Part shown: in pieces, positions 1 to 12,600 of the stretch
Layout: the number at the start of each line of letters is the position of its first letter
Position numbering within the stretch: the stretch's first letter is position 1
Assembly: GCA_005784505.1 (NCBI GenBank)
Contig: VCAZ01000271.1
Span: 67,501 to 131,500 of the forward strand
DNA length: 64,000 nt
Source: Bagarius yarrelli
Taxonomy: Eukaryota > Chordata > Actinopteri > Siluriformes > Sisoridae
Direction of reading: 5' to 3'
Notes under the pieces: model-generated
Told to the model about the DNA's origin: nothing
Database searches by the model: none
The model's input: only the letters and a program-made list of their open reading frames with translations
Made by a program: the position numbers and the translations under genes

Positions 1-571
1 CGGCTGTCTGTAAACATGTCAAACTAGCTCCATGTTGCAGAGTAAAGCTTTATTAACAGAATAGCAAGAATCCGGAAACGTGGGCAAGAAACATGCAAAG
101 GGTCGGTACACAGAGCATAGATCAAAACCAGAGAAACATGAACATAAAACAAACCGCTTGGTAAAGTCGACTAGCAAACAGTACTTTGCAACATGCGGTT
201 CGTGATGCTAGCTTATAATGCTAGAAACAGGAAGTGCCAATAGAATTCCGCAGAGGGTGGAATCATTACACTAGCGATCAAAGATAACAGATTTTAGCGT
301 AAGTTTATAGGAATCTTTTTTATAGGAATTTTTTCCTCAGACGAACAAAAATCGCACAAATCTGGCTGCCAAATGCCAGAAATGTAAATGTTCATAGCTG
401 CTATAATGTAAGTCAAAACAGGAACTATAAATTCACACACTGTGTATTGTGTAAAGCTTAAGAGCTCCTTTCTGTAAACCAGCACTTTTATTTTCATTTT
501 CTTAGTGCCCTTCCTCACATCATTCCTTCTTTTCTTCTGATGCCAGCATAAAGGGCGTTTTTTTCCCTTCT

Positions 572-572
<1 letters not shown>
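1..572. other. intron of crispld2; no exon seen
   Basis: Moderate-complexity, partly A-rich DNA. No stretch encodes the missing CAP or signal-peptide residues. The first 270 bases resemble the tail of a dispersed repeat, family not recognised. Confidence 0.5.

Positions 573-637
<65 letters not shown>
573..637 (+). repeat. (CT)n microsatellite
   Basis: About 32 uninterrupted CT units in the crispld2 intron, 190 bp before the first visible exon. Confidence 0.97.
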
Positions 638-640
<3 letters not shown>

Positions 641-829
641 CTCCTCAGTGCCGTATAAAGTAATGTTTACAGAGTGTAGAGACGAATAATTCATCAGGGA
701 AACGAGTTCTATTTATTTTGGAGTTAGGGATAAAAACAGATAAAGAATCTGTGTGTATTAGTGAACCCAGACGAAGGTGGGTTAGGTTCCTAACAGGGTT
801 CCTGACCAATTCGTATTTATGTCTTTTAG

Positions 830-962
830 GTACCGTTCCCCTGCTTACCACGTCCAGGCCTGGTATGATGAAGTCAAGCACTACACGTACCCGTACCCAC
901 ACGAATGCAACCCCTGGTGCCCTGATCGCTGCTCTGGACCCATGTGTACCCACTATACACAG
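830..962 (+). CDS. crispld2: crispld2 window exon 1 (CAP domain)
   Basis: Acceptor tttag|G, donor CAG|gtgagg. Starts with the last base of an Arg codon and ends in phase 0. Encodes 44 residues of the CAP core, from YRSPAYHVQAWYDEV to the CRISP signature CTHYTQ. Confidence 0.93.
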
Positions 963-3900
963 GTGAGGAAGCTGAATATAAACCAGTGGATTAGATTGAG
1001 AAGTGCTTGCACAAAGGTTGTTTGTTTTTTTTACTGTGCATTTCAAAGCTGCTTGTGTAACTTTACTCTTGATCCACAATTAAGGTTCATATAATGATGA
1101 ATTGGTTGCACCAAAAAATTGGCATGAAGATTCTTTTCCTTTGACATGTCATAAATCTTACCATATTTACTCATTAACGAAGCTCAATGATCATTTTTCT
1201 CGTTTACTTTGTGACCAAAATGGTCAGGTCAGGAAAAAGTGCTTAACATCACTCAACACTGGAAATTTTTTTCAATTTCATAAGCTCCACTGTGACTAAA
1301 TAATAACACCAACACCACCTTTGCAGCTAATAAGTTATAAATATTTGAATTATATTTTTCTTTAACAGAGTTGTGTAAATTTATCTGAATATATCATAAA
1401 TTCTCATTGAAACAAAGGGCTTTTCTTTTCGGGTTAACTAACAACCCTACAAATAGTCAAAAGACAAAATTTTAATACAGAATTTAGTCTTTGTTTACCA
1501 AGGACTCAAATTCCACAGTAAAAAGCAATGAAAGCTTATTTAAATACATTAAAGTTTAGTTACATGCAATTGCAGTGGCATCATCACACAATTATTCAAG
1601 TAATTAATAATTAAACTTGATGATAGTTGTGTATTTGTCCATTATTTATCTTTAATTGTCTCAATTTTTAAATGTAGCTTACTGTGCAATGACTATTTAG
1701 TGTTGCTTTAATTGACAGAATAGAAAAGGCTATTTAATAGATTCAAACTTATGATTAAATTTATGGTTGGTTCCTGTAACATCCTTCCTGTAAGATCCCT
1801 CCTGTAACACCAATCCTGTAAGATCTCTTCTGTAACATCCTCACTGTAAAATCCCTTCTGTAACATCAATCCTGTACGATCCCTCCTGTCACATCCTCAA
1901 TGTAGGATTCCTCTGGCAACATCAATCCTGTACGACCAGCCCCCCTGTAACATCCTTACCTTAAGATCCATCCTGCAACATCAATCCTGTACCATCCCCC
2001 CTGTAACATCCTTACCTTAAGATCCCTCCTGCAACATCAATTCTGTAAGACCCCTCCGTTAACATCCTTACTGTAAGATCCCTCCTGCTACATCATTTAT
2101 GTACGCTCCCCCTGTAACATCCTTACCGTAAGGTTCCTCCTGCAACATCAATTTTGTACAATCCCCCCCTGTAACATCTTTACCGTAAAATCCCTCCTGC
2201 AACATCAACTTTGTACAATCCCCCCTGTAACATTCCTAATGAAAGATCCCTCCTGTAACATCAATCCTGTACAATCCCCCCTGTAACATCTTTACCATAA
2301 GATCCCTCCTATAACATCAATCCTGTACGATCCCTTCTTGTGACATCCTTACCATAAGATCCCTCCTATAACATCAATCCTGTACGATCCCTGCTTGTGA
2401 CATCCTTACCATAAGATCCCTCCTGCAACATCAATTCTGTACGATCCCCCCTGTAACATCCTTACCGTAAGATCCATTCTGCAACACCGATCCCATGATC
2501 CCTTCTGTCACATACTCACTATAAGATTCCTTCTGCAACAATAATCCTGTCAGATCCCCACCGTAACATCCTCACTGTAAGATCCTGCCTGGAACACTTA
2601 TCCAGTAAAATCCCTACTGCAAAACTAATCCAGAAACACCTCTTCCTGATCTTAAGAAAGGTTAATCTTGATTCTTATTGGCTAATCCTGCCCACTTCTA
2701 AAAGACATTATAATTTTTAAAACCAGAAATTTACTATAAACATTTATAGAATACTTTATTACATCATTTTAGTGAAATTATTGCCAAAGACTACGGAAAT
2801 CCTTATACTTCTTACACTTCAGTCCTAACAGCATGCAGGAGTTTTTTTTTTTGCAGATCAATAAAAAAAATCTCATTCTGCACACAGTTTACCAGCTTTC
2901 CACAACATACAGATAATACACAAAGAAAGTAATAATAGGGAAACAGGACAAAACATAAAATGTTACAGCAGAAGGACAGATTGAGGCCTGGTCCTGTTTG
3001 TATTCTCACAGATTTAACTCAGCAGCTGTAAGAAATTAGTCTTAACAGTCTGTTGGTGAAACCAGGTTACAAACATCTGGAAGCTGTTCTTTGACTCCTG
3101 GAGTGTTTTTTTAATCATTTAAAGCTTTACAAAAACCACACCGAACCACCCTGTCTTTCTCACCTCCTGAATAGCTACTGAACTGGGTTGTGGTTTTACC
3201 CGTCTATGAGACAACTCCAAAATCTTACAGGATTGATGTTACGACTGGAAGGATCTTACAGGATTGATGTTGCAGGATAGATCTTACAGTGAGGATGATA
3301 CATGAGGGATCCTACAGGATTGGTGTTGCAGGGGGGATCTTACAGTGAGGATGATACATGAGGGATTGTACAGAATTGGTGTTGCAGGAGGGATCTTACA
3401 AAATTGGAAAGGCAGATTAAATATTTGTTGGCCTTAAAATCCTTTGTTGTAGGCTTAGGCATTGCTTTTCTTGCTTTTGTGCAAATAAAACAACTGAGAT
3501 TTAAAGGATTTTCTTAAACACTGAAATTCTTTCCAAATTCTGGTTAAGAAGGTTGAGGTCAGAGTGTAGGTTCAGCCATGTTACAGCACCCCCTGAGGCC
3601 CTCTTGCTCAAGGACAGCGCCTGATTCTTTAAAACAACAGCCCAAAGCCTTTACCATTTGAGCTACCACTGCCCTATACATGGATAAGTTGTAACCTTTT
3701 GGCAAAGGTAACCTTACCTGGTATCCAGAAGTGAACTGGGCGGGGTAGATGGAAAACAAGCGGTACCAAATAACTTAAGGAAGATAGGTTACCCGGCCCT
3801 GCTATCTGTTAGTGTCTTTGACTCACCTTTTATCTATATTATTCTACCTGTCCCTCCCTCTTCAATTATTTATATCTGTCCAATTTGTTAGTCCCTTTTT

Positions 3901-6448
3901 GTTAGGCTCTTTCCCCCCCCATCAGACTGTTACTCATTCTGGCTTTCTTTGACCCTTTTGCTGTCTCTTTATGTTATATCCCTTTTTGTTTGATCTTTAT
4001 TTACACTCTCTATCTCTCTGTCTTTTTTCTCGCTGTCTGTTTCACTGTCTTTCTCAACGCTGCTCTGTTGGACTGCACACAAACCCTCTGTGTGGCTTAA
4101 ACTGTACATGAGCAAGAAAGTGCTGAGTCAGAAACTCCATTTATTTACTAGTTAAACAGTCCCGGCTTACACAGTGTGGCTGCACTGGATGAACTCGTCA
4201 GTGCAGCAGGAACAAGGCCCAGTGTTTAAGATCCGACTCTAAAAAAACGTGTGCCAGCATTTCTTTATTTGTACCGAGGATGAAAAACATTGTACACGCT
4301 TACAGGAAGCGGATGCCGGTCACACTTCACATGCATCTCCTTCCACTTAGAATAAAGAGTGCAGTCTTTCTTAATAGTCCCTTGTGGACCCATTAATCCA
4401 GAGTTGCTCGGCTGGATCGTGGGGGTGAGAGAGTGTACTTTGTACATGAGAGTTGTAATAGGAAGAGTCTGGTTGCTTGAGAGAAACCAGACTCAACAGA
4501 GAACAGATAGCAGGAATTATGCAGTCACATGGTGTGTGAGTAACTGTAGTCACAGGTCTTCAGAAAACAGCTGGAGCATCTTTATGGCAAAGTGGAGGCA
4601 TCCCCAGTCACAATGGTGATGTGACGTTATCATCAACCAGAGGCGGATTACCAGGAAAGGTCAGACAGCTCCAAAGTGGAAAGGGAGTCTGGATCACTGG
4701 CAGCTAAAGAGTGGCATATGTAGCTTGACAAAAAGAGAGAGAGAGAGAGAGAGAGAGAGCGGGAGAGAGAGAAAACAGTTAGGTATAGTCACAGTCACAG
4801 TGTATAGAGTGTAACAGGGATGTTTAGACCTTAGTTACCTTATGTGGTTTGCCGTTGCTTATTCACGACTGAAAGCCCACTGGTTTTTGGTCATATCCTA
4901 GTCCAAATTCTGAAGGACTCTTTATAAGTTTTGATATCCTTTAGAAAAAACATATCAAGATCCCCTCTGAGTGGCAGCAAGATGCCCATGAATGTTTTTG
5001 CATTGACTTTTTATGTTCATGAACATTTCTGCCTTTTTTTCAGTTGGTCTGGGCCACCACCAACCGTGTGGGCTGTGCAGTCCATGTGTGTTCCAGCATG
5101 AACGTGTGGGGGGAGACATGGGAGAACGCCGTCTACCTCGTGTGCAACTATTCACCAAAGTAAGTCACGTGAACCCGCTGGCTCTTTCCACTGATCCTTC
5201 ATCTGTCCAATTAGCATGATTAAATATAATCGATCGCCTAATCCCCGCCTGGAAGGTGGAGGATTCTTCATCATAATGATCCGTCTGGTGGAAATGAGTC
5301 AACTGATTATTTCCAGATTTTTAAGAAGCGGTTAATTGCTTGCTGATGTTTGGTGGGTGCATTCTGGAGAACCTGACTCTGAAAGAAAAATAGAGTAAAT
5401 AATTTACAGTCATGCCTGTAGGTTATATAATCTCCCTTTGATTGGTTCTGACCCTGCTGTGTGGTCTGCTTCAGGGGAAACTGGATCGGGGAGGCGCCCT
5501 ACCAGCATGGACGGCCATGTTCTCAGTGTCCTCCCAGTTACGGAGGGGTCTGCAAAGACAACCTGTGCTACAAAGGTAGTTTTGTTTGTTTATCAGTGGG
5601 ACAAGTGGTCAATAATTTATCATTTTCTTTTTTTTTCATCAATGAAACATCTAAAAACACCTTCCCCTCCCCCCAATTATCAGTTAAATAAATCGAATCA
5701 AATGCCTGTTCATTCGTGACCATCCCAGAGCTTCACACAGATATTTTTCAGATGTAATGAACTATCAGCAATAATATATTTTATTTTTTGGTTTTAACAT
5801 TTCATGTTTGCTCATGAAATGGAGGAATTTAATCTATAACTGTGTTTCTTGTCCCACCTAACTGCTTGAGAGGTTCTTGATATCAATATAGATTTTTAAT
5901 CATCAAAATGTTCCTTTTGTACACTTCCTGATAATTATGAAGAACAAAAAGCACATTACGATCCTTCACTAGTTGCTCATTCTAATATGAACTCTATAAT
6001 TCTAAATTTTCCAGGAGCTCCTCAACGTTCTGAGACTCCAGACATGAACGAAGTGGAGAAGCCTCAGGTTCTTGTGCAGGCAGAAATCCCACCATCCAAA
6101 CCAGTATCCAGGTCTAAACCTTCTCCACCCAAGGCCACTCGCACCAACTTTCTGAGTGAGAGCAGTTCCTTCATTATTAGTAATCACACTTAAAGTAAGT
6201 TTAGTGATACTGTAAGGTGCTGAGATAGAAAACAGGATGTGTGACATCATAACTGATTCTCATGTGTCCCATTTTGTTGGATTTTATGGATTTGAGGGGT
6301 TTTGTCTTCTACATCTTTTTTTGCTCTGCAGCTCAAAACATCAAGTGTGAAACAAAGATGAGGGACAAGTGCAAAGGTGCAACATGTAACAGGTCAGACA
6401 GACGATCTCACCCCGACTGTTCAAATAATCAGAGCTCGTTAAAATTCT

Positions 6449-6496
<48 letters not shown>

Positions 6497-6558
6497 TTTC
6501 TTTCCTTTTTCGTTCGTTCCTTCCTTCCGGCCTTCCTTCCTTTTCTATTATTCTCGTT

Positions 6559-6621
<63 letters not shown>

Positions 6622-9600
6622 ATTCTCCTTCCTTCCTTCTCTATTGTTTACATTTCTTTCTTTCTTTGTGTTTTTTTATATATTATTATTTCTCATATGA
6701 TTAAAAAAATTAAATTGTTAAAATTTAAACTTAAATTAAACCCTATCTGCACTTCCGCAGGTATAACTGCCCCGCTAACTGCTTATACAGCAGCGCTAAG
6801 GTGTGGGGAACGCTCTACTATGACGTGGTACGTCTCTCACCTCCCTTTCCGCTGATAACGCAGCCTTTTCTACTTGGATTTTGTTGGTATAGTTTTTTCT
6901 CTCTGATTTTTGCAGCAATCGAGTATCTGCCGTGCTGCGATCCATTACGGAGTCATCGATAATAACGGAGGCCTGGTGGAAATCACGAGGAAAAACAATT
7001 TCCCCTTCTTCGTTAAAGCCACAAAGAACGGGATCGAGTCTTTAAGGTACGAGAAGTTTACCTTAGAAGGTTCAAATCACCTGAGCCAGTGATCTTCTCA
7101 TTATCTGCAATTTTCTGTGGTGTAAAAGTAATAAAACATGAGTGTATAACAGCTTTATCTCATCATCCAGATGTTGATTCATTTCCTGCATCAGCGCTGG
7201 AAAATCATTTTCTTAATTGTATTGAATAAATTTGCTCTTCATTTGTTCTTTTTGCAGTAAACATAAAATGGCAAACGCTTTCCTGGTAGCGAAGGTGGAA
7301 AGTGAGTGAATTTATTTCCTCCAGAGTTTCCAACATACCGTGATCGTTTTCTGAATTCTGACAGGTTTGTCTAACAGCAGCACTTTTTATTTTACTCCAC
7401 AGTAAGATCCATCGACTGTTACACCCGGATGGCTGATATCTGCCCCTTCAGCAACCAACATACCACCTGCCCCAGGTAACACACCCCGTCTTCTCTGCTG
7501 TTTAACCTTTAGAATCTTTCTGTCTGTCTGTCTGTCTGTCTGTCTGACTTTCTTTCTTTCATTCCTTCCTTCTTTCTTTCTTTCTTTCTTTCTTTCGTTC
7601 TCTCTTTCCTTGCTACCTTCCTTCCCTCTCTCCTTCTTTCCTACGTCCGTTCGCCCATTCTTTCTTCCTTCCGTAATTACTTTCTTCCTTGCTTACTTCC
7701 TTCTTTATTTTTTTTCTTTCTGTTTTTTTTCTCCTCCTTTACCACTCTGTTATTTATTTGTGTGTTTATTTGTCGTTTATTGATGTTCAGGGTGAAGTGT
7801 CCAGCCAGCTGTAAGAATCAGCCTTCATACTGGGCCCCGGTGATCGGCTCCGGCGTCTACACTGATGTAAGTAGCTAATGTTTAAATTCACTTTATTGAT
7901 TCATCTACGGTTCAATCAGCTGTAACCCTAACCTACATCTACCTAAATAGTCTGGATTATTTTTGCTGGTTATCAGGATTTAGTACATAAAGTGATCGGA
8001 TCAAATCAGACAGATCAATTTAGAGAGAATCTGTGGAATGAAGTCTGAAAGGATGATGGTGACCAGGTTTGTTCCTCGTCTGTCCCTCGTCCTCCTCTGC
8101 CACACTGATCCTGGTTGTCGAACTGGGATTACACTCTAATAGACTTACACTCGTCTGAGCCTCTCACATTGGCTGGAAGTGAACTTGGACTCACTCTCTA
8201 CAGTGTTCTGGCGTGTTTATCGCATTCCCCTGTCACAGTGCCGGATTGGTCCAGCTGGCGGTGGATCAGAGCTTTCTCCAGAGACGCAAACCAAACTCTC
8301 GAACCTGAGTGGCCTGGAGCTACTTTGCAGTTTCTTTGGACAGGAACGTGTTGTTTAAATGATATAGATCTCTTGGATCTTGTGGATGCAGGTTGAGGGT
8401 ATATAGATTCAGCCACTCAGGGCATGTTTCGTCTGCTCGAAACCCACAGAGTGCCTCTGGTGAGAACTAGTTTGGAGGCAAAGCTGTGGATGAGCTTGGA
8501 TAAGTTTTAAAAATGAAAATACTTTAATTTCCATTTCAATTAGTCGGGCAGAAAGAAGAAATTTTGAAAAAAAGCTATAAAATAGTGAACTATAAAGTTT
8601 ATTTATAAGCACTAAGTCAAAAAAAATCAAGATCAACCTTTATTTATTGTTTATCTGTCTAAAGTGTGTGTTGAATTTGCTTATGTTTAGTTGCTTACAT
8701 CATCAGTGGCGGGCTGTGAATTTGGTAGCTGGGCCTTTAGTGTGGATTTACCCGACTAATTCACCTCTTCATACCCCCACTATCACATCACAATTATAAA
8801 AACACATCAATACTAAACAAACACAAAATATAACATGGCGTGGAATTACAGACAGAGAGACATTTCACATATTGAGGATAAAAAAACATTTTTATTAAAG
8901 CAAGAAACCCTTTAACACACAACTCCAAACCTCTACACTACAACCACAACTGTACCACCTACAACATCTGGAACAGTTCAGAATCAATATTTATATTAAT
9001 ATTAATATAACATCACAAAAACATTACAGATATCGATAAAATCTATCAGACATTTAGAGGCTGTAATTCAGTGTTACTGCTCGGCGGCGCTGGTCTGGAA
9101 GTGGGGAATAAACTCTTTCCCGCGTTGAGACAAACTAGTTATCTTCAGGGTGCGAAACTCTTCTCACGATGTACAATGTTTCCGGAAAAATCTGCCTTAA
9201 AAACATATTTTTTAAGTTTGTCCGAGACCAAGTTAATTTCTCCTCCTCTGGCCGTGTTTCGCTAGTTGAACTTGGCAGTAACATTTTTGCTCTGATCGAC
9301 CAATCAGAGGAAGGAAATATGCTGACGTTATTGTGAGGCAAAATCGAAATCTGATTGATTTAATAAACAGTCCAACTGCTAATATAGTTTAAATTCCATA
9401 CTGATTCTAAAGGCAGATTAGATTAACATAGCAGCACATAGATACTGAAATCTGATTGGACAAAAAAAATCTAACATCCACATACACGTACTTGAAGCAG
9501 TGCAGCGAGAGAAACACTACGAAATGAAGAGAATAAACTGTTGGAATAAATTAATACAATTTAATGAAACGAATATTAGAATCTAGGTTGTAAATGTCAG

Positions 9601-12600
9601 TGATTATGATGTATTTAGACAGCAGAGAACGACTGACTGACCCGCAATGACCACTGATAAATGTTTAAAAAACCTTATCTTCCTAACCTTAAATGTTCTC
9701 CTATGTTCTAAATTAAAAAAATACACATTTTTATGGCGCCCCCTTGTGGCTCGGTGGTCTTAAATACTTCTCTAGAGCTAGAAAAATCAATAGATTTTCA
9801 TACCCAATGGCAAAATTTCGACGAACAAGCATTACTTTAGACTCCAGATAAAGAGTGTATGTGTTACACTGCACCAGCATTGCCCTTGCCCCTTTTCAGC
9901 AGACCATGTGATGTCATTTGTTTGCATTCTTACACACTGAGCTCATCTATTTGCCTTTAGAAGGTCAAGTTGAGCCGTGTACTACCACTGCTGTGCATCG
10001 ATACGGTACGTTTGTGTCCGTTGCACACTGAAAGGGTAGAGTTTATACCTTTTTAGTGTGTGCTCAAATGTGTGGCGTGTGAAGGTCAGCAGAGCATCAT
10101 CTCGCATAACGGCGGCAATGACTCGGGGTACAAGTCTGAATTGGAGTCGAGTTAATTCCATTGCTTTTAGGATCTGCTGAAAAGCTACAGAAAATATGAC
10201 ATCCAGATGTTGTGTGGGATTTTTAGGGAGTGAAAGTTTTACTGCACCTGGAGGATTTGGGGATTGGGAGCACATGATATACTGAGACGGCTCTTAAACT
10301 TTCTGTCTTTCTCTGAGGTGAACATGATGGTGATGTTGACATTCCTATGTCTGAAAAAATCTAATATTTAATAGGGTTACAGCAGCTGAACAGATCAAAT
10401 CTGGAGCTGATTTGCATAAACTCTTAATTAGTTATAATTAATTGAAAGAAAATTGTTTTATGTAAAAATAAAAATCAGAAGCACAGATCAGATACATTAA
10501 AAAGTTTAGTTAATTACCAATTAACATAAATAAATCTTACAAATAAAATAAAGTTGACTTGAATATTAAGTGACTCTTCTTGAGAATCATCTCCCAGCCT
10601 TATTTTGATAAATGGAACAATTGGTTGACTCTTGAGTGGTTCTTAAATTTTTTAGAAATCATCTCCCAGCTTCAGTTTGAGTACATGTATCAAGTTGACT
10701 TAAATCTTAAGTGACTCTGTGTTGACTCTGAGTCAACTCGCATTAGAAATCATTTTTCAGCTTTAGTTTAAGTAAATGTATTGAGTTAAATTGAATCTCA
10801 AGTGATTCTGTTCTAGTCTGAGTAAATGGAACAACTGGTTGACTCCTAAGTGACTCTGTGTCAACTTGCTTTGGGAATCGTCTCCCAGCTTTATTTTGAG
10901 TAAATATATTAAGTTATTTTGAATCGTAAGTAAGTGTGTTCATTCTGAGTCGACTCTTTTTGGAAATCGTATCCGTGCTCTAGACTGAGAAAATAGAACA
11001 ATTGGTTCAATCAAGTGACTCTGTGTCGACTCTGAGTTGACTCTTTTTGGCAATTGTCTCCCAGCTTTATTTTGAGTAAATGGAACAATTGGTTGACTCT
11101 TAAGTGACCCCGAGTCGACTCCTTTTGGAAATCGTTTTCTCTACCAGCTTTATTTAGAGTAAATGGAACAATTCTTGAATCTTAAGTGACTCTTTGTCGA
11201 CTCTGATTTGACTCTATTTGTGAATGGTCTCTCAGCTTTGTTGGAGTAAATGGAACAATTTCATGACTCTTAAGTGACTCTGTGTCGATGTTTAGTTGAC
11301 TCTTTTCTGCATCAGCTCTAGTTTAATTGTAAAATCTGCTGTTGGTATTCGTTCCAGAGCTCTAGTATCTGCCGGGCTGCCCTCCATGCCGGTGTGCTCA
11401 ATCCTTCAGGAGGATCGGTGGACATCTTGGCTATGGATAAAAGGAGCAGCTACACAGGAAGCCTGAAGAACGGCGTCCAGTCTGAAAGGTACTGCCTTCT
11501 CATTCTTTTATCTTTCTGGTTGGTTAGAAGTAATAACATGTGGCTGGCCCACACAGAAATCTTTAGCTGACTCTGGCAAAACAATTCACTAATGTTGTGT
11601 TAACAAAATCCACTCTAAATTTGTGGAACATTTGTTTACATGATCCTTGTTACCGCTCACTTGATCTTTGCCTCGTTAACGAGAACCATAATTACATGTG
11701 CTCCAGTTTCCTGCTCCGCTACGCCATTATCTCGAACCGAACACCTACTTTTTATTCCAGTTTTCGCTAGCGTGGTGGTGCAACCTGAAGGCCAGGTCGC
11801 TAATCAATTCATAACAATGCAGTCTCGCCAAAAACATCTGTGCAGGTGTTTGAAACAAGATTAAAACATCAGGAACAACGAGATAGTGTTACTGTTTACA
11901 AATCTCTTACCTCATGTTATGTGAAAATAACCCATTAACACACTTCACAGCTGCAACATCTGCACATAAAGAACCTTCTTTTTGTGGAAGTGTATATTGT
12001 ATATTAACCACTACTGGATTTCTAATTATTTAATTAACTAAAATAAATTAATTTTTAAAAAATTATTAAAAGCGATGCTTAAAAGCAATTTTTTATAATA
12101 ACATTTTTTTAACATTATTTGTCCTATTTCTTAACATTTTTAACCCCCAGATGTCTTTTGAGTACATGGTAAAAACGCAACTTTAACCTAAAGACAAACA
12201 AAAAAAATAAAATAACAATCCTTACTCGATGTGAATAACGGTAGCTATAATTTGTACAGTTAGCATAAGTTACAGCTGTTTAAAAACATTTATTAATTTT
12301 TAAATGGAAAAAAAGTTTAAGAACCCCTAATTAAGGATAATAAAAAAATCATTCATTCATGTATTCAATTATCTTCTATACCTATTTATTCCCTAATTCG
12401 GGATCACAGGGATCTGCTGGAGTCTATTCCAGCCGTCTCAGAAATAGAAAAATACAGGAGGAGGACACCCTGGACAGGTCACCAGTCCATCACAGGGCCA
12501 CACTAACTTCTGTGGGAAATTTAGAATCACCAATCAATCTAACATACATGTTTTTGGACTGTTGGGGAAAACCGGAGAACCTGGAGTAAACCCACACAAG

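Noticed and set aside
1771..2640. Possible CRISPR-like array
   Set aside because: Units are degenerate along their whole length with no conserved repeat/unique spacer pattern, and the surrounding DNA is a vertebrate intron. It is a minisatellite.
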